Shown in pieces: positions 42,746-51,432 of a stretch of 64,000 nucleotides of DNA. The stretch comes from Candidatus Rifleibacteriota bacterium. GTDB taxonomy: Bacteria > Riflebacteria > Ozemobacteria > Ozemobacterales > Ozemobacteraceae. A model generated the notes under the pieces. It did not search any database and was not told the origin of the DNA. It saw nothing but the letters and a program-made list of their open reading frames with translations. The stretch lies in NCBI GenBank assembly GCA_029564115.1, contig JAKQQP010000351.1, positions 29,872 through 93,871 of the forward strand. Reading direction: 5' to 3'. The position numbers and the translations under genes were made by a program. Within the stretch, counting starts at the first letter, position 1; every line of letters begins with the position of its first letter.

Positions 42746-43129
42746 ATGTCACGACTTTCTTTATTGATGGGGCTTTTCATGGCGGTCGCCGTATCCGGCA
42801 TCGTCGTTCTGCTCGCCATCATAGGGAATGTTGCCGCCGGAACCATCATATACAGGGGCGTTTTGGTGTTTTTTATTTTTGGCGTTCTTGGCTCAACCAT
42901 GGGAAGTTTCCTTGAAGTTGTCCTTATGCCGGTCATCACTGAGCGTGAAGCAGAAAAACATAAAATAGGACTTTTGCACGAAGATGCACAACTGCAGGCA
43001 GAGTTGGGCGATCTTCTCGATGAAGATAAATTGATGTTGAATATAACTGAAACTTTTGGCACCCCTACCGATGAGTCATGGCCGGGCAATGCCAGTGATG
43101 GCAACAACAGTTCGGCTGCAGTCTCATAA
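42746..43129 (+). CDS. Small membrane protein of the chemotaxis operon, unknown function
   Basis: 127 residues with two transmembrane helices (~5-31 and ~37-62) and an acidic cytoplasmic tail (EDAQLQAELGDLLDEDK, then a Ser/Asn/Gly-rich end). It begins directly after the cheD stop and is followed by the sigma-28 gene, so it probably belongs to the motility operon. No family recognised. Confidence 0.75.
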   Translation: MSRLSLLMGLFMAVAVSGIVVLLAIIGNVAAGTIIYRGVLVFFIFGVLGSTMGSFLEVVLMPVITEREAEKHKIGLLHEDAQLQAELGDLLDEDKLMLNITETFGTPTDESWPGNASDGNNSSAAVS

Positions 43130-43153
43130 GGCAGCCAGACACGGAGGGATGAT

Positions 43154-43993
43154 GTGAACAAAGAACTTCTGGTAGGAAACGAAACTCAGGAAATTACTGA
43201 TCCCAGGCTGAAGAGCCGTCTTCAGGACGAAGAAGATCAGAAACTCTGGGAGCAATACCGCCATACCCATGACCAGCGCATCAAAGATGCTCTGATCATG
43301 AAATACGCCTCGTTCGTCAAATACGTTGCCGGGCGCATCGCCGTGAACCTTCCCAGCAATGTTGAATTCGACGACCTCGTCAGCTACGGGATTCTTGGTC
43401 TTATCGACGCGATCGACAAATATGACTCAGAACGCAACGTAAAATTCAAGACCTACGCCAAAACGAGAATTCGCGGCGCGATCTTTGATGAACTGCGCAT
43501 GCTCGACTGGACTCCAAGGTCGATCAGACAGAAAGCCCGCAAGCTCGAAAAAGCCTATGCCAAACTTGAAGGCAAACTCGGGCGTGATGCTAAAGACGAA
43601 GAAATTGCCGAATACCTGAACATAGACATTTCTGAATTGCACAAACTCTTTGACGAAACGAAAAAGTCTCTGCTTCTCTCGCTGGACGAAATGTTTTATG
43701 ATGATGACGAAGGTTCATCGAGATTCGACTTCATCGAAGACGAAAAGAGTGATAACCCGCAAAGCAAGATTGAAGAAGCTGAGGCCAAAAAAATTCTTGC
43801 CGATGCAATCTCGAAACTTTCAGATCGTGAACGCATGGTAATCACACTCTATTACTATGAAGAACTCACCTCAAAAGAAATAGGGAAGATCCTGGGCGTC
43901 TCGGACTCCCGCGTTTCTCAGTTGCATACCAAAGCAATTCTCAGGCTGCGTGGCCGGTTGAGCCGCATAAAAGAAGCTCTGGTTCAAGGTTAA
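43154..43993 (+). CDS. fliA: RNA polymerase sigma-28 factor (FliA/WhiG type)
   Basis: 279 residues, GTG start with GGAGGG upstream. Region 2 (LIMKYASFVKYVAGRIAVNLP, VEFDDLVSYGILGLIDAIDKYD, VKFKTYAKTRIRGAIFDELRMLDWTPRSIR broken across motifs), a region 3 helix and region 4 HTH (LTSKEIGKILGVSDSRVSQLHTKAI) identify the flagellar sigma branch; the DWTPRS motif is characteristic. Directs flagellar and chemotaxis genes. Co-transcribed with cheC and cheD; no FlgM is adjacent. Confidence 0.93.
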   Translation: MNKELLVGNETQEITDPRLKSRLQDEEDQKLWEQYRHTHDQRIKDALIMKYASFVKYVAGRIAVNLPSNVEFDDLVSYGILGLIDAIDKYDSERNVKFKTYAKTRIRGAIFDELRMLDWTPRSIRQKARKLEKAYAKLEGKLGRDAKDEEIAEYLNIDISELHKLFDETKKSLLLSLDEMFYDDDEGSSRFDFIEDEKSDNPQSKIEEAEAKKILADAISKLSDRERMVITLYYYEELTSKEIGKILGVSDSRVSQLHTKAILRLRGRLSRIKEALVQG

Positions 43994-44009
43994 AAACTAA
44001 GCTAAAAGG

Positions 44010-44045
44010 AAAATGGCTGCCGGTTCAACCGGCAGCCATTTTTGT
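44010..44045. terminator. Rho-independent terminator, shared by convergent genes
   Basis: AAAATGGCTGCCGG and CCGGCAGCCATTTT form a 14-bp stem with a short TTCAA loop, followed by T-rich sequence; A-rich on the other side. Lies between fliA (+) and the HAMP protein gene (-). Confidence 0.92.
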
Positions 44046-44064
44046 TTGCCTCGGCCCTTATTTT

Positions 44065-44688
44065 TCAGGCCTTTTCTGTTTCTTCTTCATCGAGTTCAAT
44101 TACTACATTGCCATCAGAATGTTCGGCGCCACCTTCTATTTTGAACTGTTTGATCAATTCGCGCAGTTCTTCGGAATTGGCGGCCAGTTGCCTGAACTTT
44201 TCATCGTCTTTCAAGCTGCCAAGTTTGCAGGAAATGTCGTCAGAAAGAGATTTGGCTTTTGCCAGAGTCGTTCTGAACTTCTTGAGCAGATCGTTGAGAG
44301 CGGTTGCGAGTTCTTTAAGATTGTCGCTGCGACGCAAACTGACTTCAAAGGTAAGATCGCCTTCAGTTATGCGTTTTATGCTTTTTTCGAGTTTAAAAGC
44401 CGGGCCGGCTGTCTGGTGAGAATACATCACGCTGACGATAAAAACGATGATAACGTTAACAAACACCAGCACCATGAGACGTGGCCAGAATTCGGTGACA
44501 AAATGCTGCAGGGTGGCTGTCAAACTGCGCGCTTCAACAAGAGTAGTGCTCGTTGACACAAAGTATGAACCGAGCACATAAATGTTGCAGGCTGTAATTA
44601 CAGCTACCAGAAAAGCCAAAAGCAGAATTGTACCAGCAAATCTGCTCTGCATATCTTTGGATATGAAATAATTCTTACGCTGACTCAA
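44065..44688 (-). CDS. HAMP-domain membrane protein without signalling domain
   Basis: 207 residues; TTG start seven bases after AGGAGGG. Two transmembrane helices (~18-42 and ~70-92) flank a short periplasmic loop; a HAMP-like segment (~95-150: AGPAFKLEKSIKRITEGDLTFEVSLRR) and a helical tail with an acidic end follow. It looks like a chemoreceptor or histidine kinase trimmed after HAMP: no MA, kinase or cyclase domain. Facing the sigma-28 operon, it may be a motility-related sensor fragment, but no function can be assigned. Confidence 0.8.
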   Translation of the reverse strand: MSQRKNYFISKDMQSRFAGTILLLAFLVAVITACNIYVLGSYFVSTSTTLVEARSLTATLQHFVTEFWPRLMVLVFVNVIIVFIVSVMYSHQTAGPAFKLEKSIKRITEGDLTFEVSLRRSDNLKELATALNDLLKKFRTTLAKAKSLSDDISCKLGSLKDDEKFRQLAANSEELRELIKQFKIEGGAEHSDGNVVIELDEEETEKA

Positions 44689-44729
44689 AATTAAACCCTC
44701 CTGTGAGAGGCGAATATGATTACCGATTT

Positions 44730-44758
44730 ATCTTACTCAACCGCTGTTTTTTTGTCAA
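44730..44758 (-). promoter_or_regulatory. Promoter of the HAMP-domain gene
   Basis: Minus strand TTGACA (44758-44753), 17-base spacer, TAAGAT (44735-44730), ~40 bases upstream of the TTG start. Confidence 0.65.
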
Positions 44759-44820
44759 CGCGAATTCTGGCCGCAGGGTACAAATTGTAAGGTGCAAAAC
44801 ATGCACTGGCTTGCAAGCTT

Positions 44821-44829
44821 TGTTATAAT
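44821..44829 (+). promoter_or_regulatory. Extended -10 promoter element
   Basis: TGTTATAAT is an exact TGnTATAAT extended -10, 31 bases upstream of ATG 44861; no good -35 is seen, as is usual for extended -10 promoters. Confidence 0.6.
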
Positions 44830-44860
44830 GTGAAAAATATCTGGCTTCGGAGGCTCGCTC

Positions 44861-46216
44861 ATGTTTTTGCAATTTCGCTGCCGAACTGCGATTCTGGTCA
44901 TCGCTCTGACCATAATTTCTGCCGTTCTGACCGCATTCGGTCCCACGATAATCCAAAGTGGCCGATGGGTGGCGCTTGGCTCATACAATGTCGTTCAGGC
45001 ACAAATCGATGGCAAAAACGAACAGGTGTGCCTGCCAAACCTTATCTTCAAAGACGAAATAGATAGAGATCTATTAAAAGAACAGCTGAAAAAAGGTATC
45101 CCCAGCCAGGATGCCGTGTTTCATCTCTACCACGACGGCCTGGGCAAGCCCAAAAAACAGGGGGGCATGTATTATGCCTCTGACATATTTCTTAAAGACA
45201 TGAAGGTAACTTACACAGGCTATCTCAGCAAGCTTGGCTACCGTTTCAGCATCAACAAAACGCCGGCATTCGAAGATAAAGAATTCATGAGCAACGTTCT
45301 TTACAGCCGTCATATCGTCACCGCGATGCAGGAACAGCAAAAAGCCCAGGCTGAAAAAGGGCGAAGTGGCAGCGGTAATTCAGAGAAAAAAAATCCGGTC
45401 TCCAGCATGCGCGTCACCACAATCTACGATGTTCTGCCGGCAGGCGTCATTCCGCCAAGAATACGCGCCCAGCAGGAAGAAATCGCCAGACGGGTCAATG
45501 CCCTGAAAGGGCGCCCCTACGAAACCGAAATTGTTCAGATAGACCCTCTGCGTTGGGCGGCGGGTCGAATGGGTCTGCTGCGCGAAGATGGCCTGATCAG
45601 CGGTGCCAACGTTGAAGGGCAGAAACCTGAATTGCAGATACGCATACCAACAACCAAAAACTGGCTGAATACCGATATGATCAAAGAACTGAGCGGTCTG
45701 TCATGCGAATTTGTTCTGCAGCGTGACCGCAACGGCCTGGAGGTGGTTGAAGGCAACAGGTATCTGCTTCGCGATATTTACTTCAATGATCTCAAGCTCA
45801 GCTGGGAAGAATGGCTGAAAAAGCACGGACATTCCTGCCCGGCTTTTGCCAACCGCCCTGAATTTGCCAGCGGCACCATCGCTCTCGAGGTAAAACTCAT
45901 CTCAGGCAAATGGCAGGAGCTTAAAGCACCGGTGCTGTGCCAGATCGGCTTTTCCAGAACGACGCCACTCAACGGCCTCACCGAAATTTTCAGAATTTTT
46001 CCTCCCGACCCACGCCCGAACAATTTCAGTGCCTTCGCCGATAATTTTAACCGTATATTTACCGGTCGAGACGCCGACATTTCGATGCTGGTGTGCCCTG
46101 ATGGCACTCCTTATCATGAACTTGGGCAGAAAAGGGCGCGACGCATCTATTTTCCCAGTGAAAAAAACACCCTGGACATGGTTCAGAACGCTGTCATGAC
46201 TGGCAAAATCAAGTAA
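44861..46216 (+). CDS. Exported or membrane-anchored protein with a duplicated motif, unknown
   Basis: 451 residues; GGAGG upstream of ATG 44861. An N-terminal signal anchor (~9-30) is followed by a mixed alpha/beta periplasmic region. Residues ~102-137 and ~299-334 look like two copies of one unit: Y-x3-DIF/DIY-x2-D-M/L-K-V/L … YL/WL-x-K-x-G … PAF. Between them is a Gln/Lys-rich linker (~155-185). No known family. Own extended -10 promoter, so probably monocistronic. Confidence 0.75.
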   Translation: MFLQFRCRTAILVIALTIISAVLTAFGPTIIQSGRWVALGSYNVVQAQIDGKNEQVCLPNLIFKDEIDRDLLKEQLKKGIPSQDAVFHLYHDGLGKPKKQGGMYYASDIFLKDMKVTYTGYLSKLGYRFSINKTPAFEDKEFMSNVLYSRHIVTAMQEQQKAQAEKGRSGSGNSEKKNPVSSMRVTTIYDVLPAGVIPPRIRAQQEEIARRVNALKGRPYETEIVQIDPLRWAAGRMGLLREDGLISGANVEGQKPELQIRIPTTKNWLNTDMIKELSGLSCEFVLQRDRNGLEVVEGNRYLLRDIYFNDLKLSWEEWLKKHGHSCPAFANRPEFASGTIALEVKLISGKWQELKAPVLCQIGFSRTTPLNGLTEIFRIFPPDPRPNNFSAFADNFNRIFTGRDADISMLVCPDGTPYHELGQKRARRIYFPSEKNTLDMVQNAVMTGKIK

Positions 46217-46283
46217 TTTGACGCAACTGCATGCAATGCGGTAGCTTGATCTGGTCTGCTAATTTTTTACATGGAGAGGTTGA

Positions 46284-47912
46284 ATGAACAACGCAGTATT
46301 CAAAATTGACATGCCTGCTAACGAGCCTATACTGGGCTATCTCAAAGGATCAAAAGAAGAAAAGGCTCTGACCGCGGAACTTCAGCGACAGTCTGAAACA
46401 GTTATTGAAATTCCGCTGATCATCAACGGGCAGGAAGTCAAAACCGGCAAAATCGGCGAATTCAGAATGCCCTGCGACCACAAACATGTTCTTGCACGCT
46501 ACCACATTGCTGGCGAAAAAGAAGTGCAGATGGCCATAGACGCTGCCTGCAATGCCCAGAAAGCCTGGAGCAACGTTCCCTGGCAGGATCGGGCTGCCAT
46601 AGCAATGAAAATCGCCAGATTGCTTGCCGACAAATACCGCGCCACCATCAATGCCGCCACCATGCTTGGCCAGGGGAAAAACATATTTCAGGCCGAAATA
46701 GACTCGGCCTGTGAAGCAATTGACTTTTTGCGTTTCAATGCCAGCTTCATGACGCAGATTTACGCTGATCAGCCTCTCTCTGATGCCACACAAATGAACC
46801 GGATCGAATACCGGGCTCTTGAAGGTTTCGTCTTTGCCCTTTCACCATTCAACTTCACCGCTATTGCCTCTAACCTCAGCATGGCCCCGGCAATCATGGG
46901 CAATGCGGTCGTCTGGAAGCCCGCAACCACCGCCATTCTTTCGAATTATTATCTTATGCAGATCTATAAAGAAGCCGGGCTGCCTGACGGCGTCATAAAT
47001 TTTCTGCCCGGCCAGGGGTCTCTTATCGGCAACATCATTTTCAAAGACCCGCGCCTGGCCGGAATCCACTTCACCGGCTCGAGTTCGACCTTCAACTCAT
47101 TGTGGTCAGAAGTGGCCAAAAACCTCGGCAGCTATCGCTCATACCCCAAGATTGTCGGCGAAACGGGCGGCAAAGACTTTATCGTCGTTCATGAATCGGC
47201 AGACATCGACATGACCGCAACCGGTATTCTCAGAGGGGCATTCGAATATCAGGGGCAAAAATGCTCGGCCTGTTCACGAGTTTATGCCCCGGCATCCAGA
47301 TGGCCGGCCATCAAAAACAAGATCCTCAACATGCTCGCCACAATCAAAATGGGCGACGTGCGCGATTATAACAATTTTATCAACGCCGTCATTGACGAAA
47401 AATCGTTCGATTCGATAATGACCTACATCGAACGCGCCAAAAACGACAAAACCGCAAAAATCATCGCCGGCGGCAAAGGCAGCAAAGAAAAGGGCTATTT
47501 CATCGAGCCTACCATAATCGAAACAACTGACCCCAACTTTGTCTGTATGCGCGAAGAAATATTCGGGCCAGTAGTAACCGTCTATGTCTACGAAGACGCA
47601 AAATTTGAAGAAGCCCTTAAATTGTGCGACAGCACTTCACCATATGCATTGACCGGTTCGATATTTGCCCGCGATCGCATGGCAATTCTGAAAGCCGGCG
47701 ATATGCTGCGTTATGCCGCCGGCAACTTCTACATCAACGATAAATGCACCGGCGCCGTAGTTGGCATGCAGCCGTTCGGTGGCGGCAGAGGTTCAGGAAC
47801 CAACGACAAAGCTGGCGCCATGCTCAACCTGCTGCGCTGGACTTCGCCCCGCACCATCAAAGAAACCTACCTGGCCCCCACCGATTACCCCTACCCCTAC
47901 ATGACCGAATAA
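46284..47912 (+). CDS. pruA: 1-pyrroline-5-carboxylate dehydrogenase (L-glutamate gamma-semialdehyde dehydrogenase)
   Basis: 542 residues, monofunctional size. Aldehyde dehydrogenase fold: SPFNFTAIASNLSMAPA (cofactor site), GNAVVWKPA, HFTGSSSTF, general base Glu in VGETGGKDFIVV, catalytic Cys in YQGQKCSACSRVYAP, EEIFGPVVTVYVY and a C-terminal KETYLAPTDYPYP typical of the P5CDH class 1 branch. Oxidises glutamate semialdehyde to glutamate in proline/arginine breakdown; fits with histidine degradation genes further right. GGAGAGG precedes the start. Confidence 0.95.
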   Translation: MNNAVFKIDMPANEPILGYLKGSKEEKALTAELQRQSETVIEIPLIINGQEVKTGKIGEFRMPCDHKHVLARYHIAGEKEVQMAIDAACNAQKAWSNVPWQDRAAIAMKIARLLADKYRATINAATMLGQGKNIFQAEIDSACEAIDFLRFNASFMTQIYADQPLSDATQMNRIEYRALEGFVFALSPFNFTAIASNLSMAPAIMGNAVVWKPATTAILSNYYLMQIYKEAGLPDGVINFLPGQGSLIGNIIFKDPRLAGIHFTGSSSTFNSLWSEVAKNLGSYRSYPKIVGETGGKDFIVVHESADIDMTATGILRGAFEYQGQKCSACSRVYAPASRWPAIKNKILNMLATIKMGDVRDYNNFINAVIDEKSFDSIMTYIERAKNDKTAKIIAGGKGSKEKGYFIEPTIIETTDPNFVCMREEIFGPVVTVYVYEDAKFEEALKLCDSTSPYALTGSIFARDRMAILKAGDMLRYAAGNFYINDKCTGAVVGMQPFGGGRGSGTNDKAGAMLNLLRWTSPRTIKETYLAPTDYPYPYMTE

Positions 47913-47928
47913 ACCCTGCAAAAGCACT

Positions 47929-47977
47929 CAGCCCCGCCGCGCATGCCAAGGCATGCGTGACGGGGCTGATCTTTTTT
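47929..47977. terminator. Terminator between pruA and the PLP-enzyme gene
   Basis: CAGCCCCG … CGCATGCC-AA-GGCATGCG … CGGGGCTG: two 8-bp stems separated by a 3x3 internal loop, followed by ATCTTTTTT on the plus strand. Serves pruA and possibly the convergent gene. Confidence 0.8.
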
Positions 47978-47985
47978 GCGACAGA

Positions 47986-49287
47986 TCAGAGATAAGCTTG
48001 CCTAAGCCCCTCTTCAATTGCAGACCAAAGTGTTTCGACGCCTTCCAGACCGACCGATATTCTCACCAGACCGGCGGTAATACCTCGCTTCAGTCGGTCA
48101 GCCTCAGGAACACCCGAATGTGTCATCGAAGCCGGGTGCTGAAAATAGGTGATGGCGCTGCCAAGACTCACAGCCAGTTCACCAGGCGTGGTGTAAGATG
48201 CGAAATAATCCATCAGCCGGCAACCTGGCTCATAACCATCTTTCAATTCAACTGCGATCATGCCACCGCCCAGACGCATCTGTTTTTTTGCCAATTCGTA
48301 ATGTTCATGTGACGGCAAACCGGGGTAAAAAACCTTCATAACATTGGGGTGCTTCTCCAGGCGCTTTGCCAGCTCTATCGCACTGGCGCAAGCCCTTTCC
48401 ATGCGAAGATGCAAAGTCTGCAGCCCCTGAGAATTAAGCCAGGAATCAAACGGGCTCGGAGTCGGGCCAAAATCTTTGTATATATGGAAAAGGTGATCGC
48501 TCATAAACTCATAAGGCCCGATCACTACGCCGGCAACGCTTGTTGAATGCCCGTTAACATACTTGGTCAGGCTTTGAATGACGATGTCGGCACCGAGTCT
48601 GAATGGCTGCTGCAGATAGGGTGTGGCAAAAGTGTTGTCAATAACCAGCGGAATGCCTTTCGCCTGAGTAATCGCAGATATTGCCTCGATATCGGAAAGA
48701 CGCAGCGTCGGATTATCGGGCGTTTCAAAGAACACCATAGCCACTTTCGGGTTCTCTGCTATGACCTTGCGCACCGCTTCGGTATCGCTTGTATCAACAA
48801 AATGGGTTTTAATATTGAATTTGGCCAGCGTTCGGAAAAAGCTGTCGGTGCAACCATAAACGCTGCCGCAAACTATCTCGTCGCCACTCTTAACCAGGGC
48901 CATGGTCGTACAGGATATGGCTGCCATGCCTGAAGAGCAGACCAGCGAGGCAATGGTCGGCTTGCGCTCATCGGCTGCCAGAGCCGCGTCGATAATATGC
49001 TGGCAGTCAAGCATGAATAAAGATTTTTCAAGATATTCGGTGGTAGGGTTGCCAAGCCGTGTATAAATGCGGGCAAATGGCTTTTCGCCACTCTTTGAAA
49101 CACCAAGAAAACGGTCGGCGCCATCTTTGACGTTGCGAAAGCTGAAGGTTGATTTCTGCACGATGTTTGGCAGACCGATACCGACACCGATCGAACCAAA
49201 GCGATCGGCCGACATGAATTTTTCAGTGGTGCGGGCGTATTTTTCCTTGCGTTCTACCCATCCTGGAAACCATGAGTGCATTGTCAT
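47986..49287 (-). CDS. PLP-dependent Cys/Met metabolism enzyme (methionine gamma-lyase / cystathionine synthase-lyase family)
   Basis: 433 residues; GGAGG six bases before ATG 49287. Fold type I transsulfuration family: YTRLGNPTTEYLEKSL, SLVCSSGMAAIS, VFFETPDNPTLRLSDI, VIDNTFATPYLQQP, PLP Lys in SLTKYVNGHSTSVAG and VRISVGLEG near the end. Substrate cannot be fixed by eye; candidates are methionine gamma-lyase, cystathionine gamma-lyase/synthase and O-acetylhomoserine sulfhydrylase. Stands alone. N-terminus ~30 residues longer than the core family. Confidence 0.88.
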   Translation of the reverse strand: MTMHSWFPGWVERKEKYARTTEKFMSADRFGSIGVGIGLPNIVQKSTFSFRNVKDGADRFLGVSKSGEKPFARIYTRLGNPTTEYLEKSLFMLDCQHIIDAALAADERKPTIASLVCSSGMAAISCTTMALVKSGDEIVCGSVYGCTDSFFRTLAKFNIKTHFVDTSDTEAVRKVIAENPKVAMVFFETPDNPTLRLSDIEAISAITQAKGIPLVIDNTFATPYLQQPFRLGADIVIQSLTKYVNGHSTSVAGVVIGPYEFMSDHLFHIYKDFGPTPSPFDSWLNSQGLQTLHLRMERACASAIELAKRLEKHPNVMKVFYPGLPSHEHYELAKKQMRLGGGMIAVELKDGYEPGCRLMDYFASYTTPGELAVSLGSAITYFQHPASMTHSGVPEADRLKRGITAGLVRISVGLEGVETLWSAIEEGLRQAYL

Positions 49288-49512
49288 TCCTGACCTCCGT
49301 TATATTTTTCTGACGGCTTGAATCAAGCTAGCCGCTCTAAAGTGCTCAGGTCAACTCCATAATATACCATTGCCGGGGAAACACAAGATTCTTCTGCAGC
49401 AAATGCAGTTTTAAATACTGACAACAAAGAACTTTTTGCCGAAAAAAGTGGCGGAAAAAACCGTTAGAGAGTATCATGCAACAGCAAAAAAAAATAAAAG
49501 GAGGCGCCAGTC

Positions 49513-49614
49513 ATGAATAAGGATACAGACGATCATGAACGGGAAAGCCGCAGAAAAAGCGATGCAAAAATCGCGCTATTTTCTGACCGGGCTCATTGGC
49601 GCCCCGGTATTTAG
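49513..49614 (+). CDS. Short upstream ORF overlapping mgtE start (candidate leader peptide)
   Basis: 33 codons starting at ATG 49513, seven bases after a strong AAGGAGG (49499-49505) and ending at TAG 49612. It overlaps the beginning of mgtE in another frame. The predicted peptide starts acidic (NKDTDDHERE) and turns basic (SRRKSD). The mgtE start at 49535 has only a distant AAGGA. Either this is a translated leader controlling mgtE, or mgtE has a sequencing or real frameshift near its 5' end. Confidence 0.4.
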   Translation: MNKDTDDHERESRRKSDAKIALFSDRAHWRPGI

Positions 49615-51415
49615 TGAATCCGGGCGTCAATCCGGCAAAATAGTAGACTTTACCCTTTCACTGCGCAATAATTGGCCATGCTTCGATCAGGCACTCATTT
49701 TTGCATACAGCACGGCAACGGTTAAAATTGCCCCACGCAGCGCCTTCAGCATCTTTTCGCCCGAAAAGTTCACGCTGTCAACGCCGGTTCACGACCTTGA
49801 AGAATACGCAAAAACCACAGAACAGCCTGTAGCGACAGAACTCTGGGATAAATCCGTAATCGACACGGTCAATGTGAGAACCGTACACATCAATGACCTT
49901 GAAGTGGTCACCGACGATACCGGCGAAATCTGGATCAGCGGCATAGACATCAGCTTCAGAGGCGCGATGCGCCGCCTTGGCCTGGATGCCTACATTGCCC
50001 CGATACTCGACCGGTTTAAAATTGGCGCCCACCACGAAACCATCACCTGGGACAAAATAATCGGTTTTAACGACCAGTTTTCAGCTCTGACAACAGAACT
50101 GACATCCGACAATTTCCAGAACCTGCACCCGGCGGATCTCGCAGAAATTCTCGAAGAACTTGAAGATTCAGAAAGAATTTCGATCATCGAAACCCTTGAC
50201 GAAGACTTTGCCGCTGAAACGATCGCGGAAGCGGATGCAGAAACCCAGCTGCAGATCATCGAGCAACTAGACACCGAGACGGCCTCTGAAATTATCGAAG
50301 AAATGGATCCTGACGAAGCTGCCGACCTTCTTCAGGAAATGGATCAGGACCGGGCTAAAGAGATTCTTGACCACATGGATCTCGACGAAGCAAGTGACGT
50401 TAGAAAGCTGCTGCAACACGACGAATATACCGCCGGCGGTATCATGACCACCGAATACGCAGCGATTTACGAAGACTTCACGGTTGCAAACGCCTTTTCC
50501 CACATGCGACTCGTGGCGGCTGACATCGAAATCATCTATTACATGTATGTTCTCGACTCCATGGATCGTCTCAAGGGCGTAGTTTCGATACGTGATCTAC
50601 TGTCTGCAAACCCTTCGGTTCAGGTCTCGGAAATCATGGATGACGACCTGGTGTCGGTAAGACCCGAAACGCCACAGGAAGAAGTCGCCTCGATCCTCAA
50701 TAAATACGACTACATGGCGATTCCGGTAGTCAACGACCAGCAGCAGATTCTCGGGGTCGTTACCGTCGACGATGTCATGGACGTTATGGAAGAAGAAGCC
50801 TCGGAAGACATTTTTAAACTTGCCGGCACCTCTGACGAAGAACTGACCTACAGTTCGCCGCTGCAGGCCTGCCGAGCAAGGCTGCCGTGGCTGCTGATCA
50901 CTCTGGCCACCGGTTTTGTCAGCAGCACGATTCTCAAATACTTCATGGACGAATTCAAAGAAGTGATCGCTCTGGTATTTTTTGTGCCCGTTGTCATGGC
51001 AATGGGCGGCAACACCGGCATTCAGTCTTCAACTCTGGTGATTCGCGGGCTTGCCCTCAACACTTTCGCGAGTGGCGATCTTTTCAAACGCCTGCTGCGC
51101 GAAATCATGGCGGGTGCGTTGATGGGTATCGTCTGCGGCGTCATTGTAGGCCTCTGGGCCGAATACCTCATTACCAGCGGTGCAACGATGGCAGCCAACT
51201 TCTCGGCTATCTATCTTGCGGTGACGGTCGGGCTGGCGATGATGGGAGCCATGACCTTCGCGGCCCTCTTCGGAGCGGTGGTACCTATCATTTTCGACCG
51301 TTTCAAAATTGACCCGGCAGTTGCTTCGGGCCCATTCGTAACCTCGTCGAACGATATCTTCGCCCTGCTGATCTATTACGGTGTCTCTGCTCTTTTACTG
51401 TCGATGGCCGTTTAA
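49535..51415 (+). CDS. mgtE: Magnesium transporter MgtE with extra N-terminal PRC-barrel-like domain
   Basis: 626 residues; MgtE is usually ~450. Residues ~10-170 form an additional domain resembling a PRC barrel (FLTGLIGAPVFSESGRQSGKIVDF). The MgtE N-domain (~197-290: PADLAEILEELEDSERISII, very acidic), paired CBS domains (~300-420: GGIMTTEYAAI, VVTVDDVMDVM) and a five-helix channel (~450-626: MAMGGNTGIQSSTLVIRGLA, ASGPFVTSSNDIFALLIYYG) follow. The acidic N/CBS part senses cytoplasmic Mg and gates the pore. Start uncertain because of the overlapping short ORF. Confidence 0.93.
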   Translation: MNGKAAEKAMQKSRYFLTGLIGAPVFSESGRQSGKIVDFTLSLRNNWPCFDQALIFAYSTATVKIAPRSAFSIFSPEKFTLSTPVHDLEEYAKTTEQPVATELWDKSVIDTVNVRTVHINDLEVVTDDTGEIWISGIDISFRGAMRRLGLDAYIAPILDRFKIGAHHETITWDKIIGFNDQFSALTTELTSDNFQNLHPADLAEILEELEDSERISIIETLDEDFAAETIAEADAETQLQIIEQLDTETASEIIEEMDPDEAADLLQEMDQDRAKEILDHMDLDEASDVRKLLQHDEYTAGGIMTTEYAAIYEDFTVANAFSHMRLVAADIEIIYYMYVLDSMDRLKGVVSIRDLLSANPSVQVSEIMDDDLVSVRPETPQEEVASILNKYDYMAIPVVNDQQQILGVVTVDDVMDVMEEEASEDIFKLAGTSDEELTYSSPLQACRARLPWLLITLATGFVSSTILKYFMDEFKEVIALVFFVPVVMAMGGNTGIQSSTLVIRGLALNTFASGDLFKRLLREIMAGALMGIVCGVIVGLWAEYLITSGATMAANFSAIYLAVTVGLAMMGAMTFAALFGAVVPIIFDRFKIDPAVASGPFVTSSNDIFALLIYYGVSALLLSMAV

Positions 51416-51432
51416 CCAGGGCCAGTTCACTG

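Noticed and set aside
46217..46283. Promoter-like TTGACG/TTGATC and a TGCATGCA palindrome upstream of pruA
   Set aside because: -10 candidates are poor (TAGCTT) or would put the start of transcription inside the SD.
49288..49512. Possible M-box (Mg) or SAM riboswitch in the gap between the PLP-enzyme gene and mgtE
   Set aside because: No recognisable conserved core of either class on either strand; only short imperfect hairpins.
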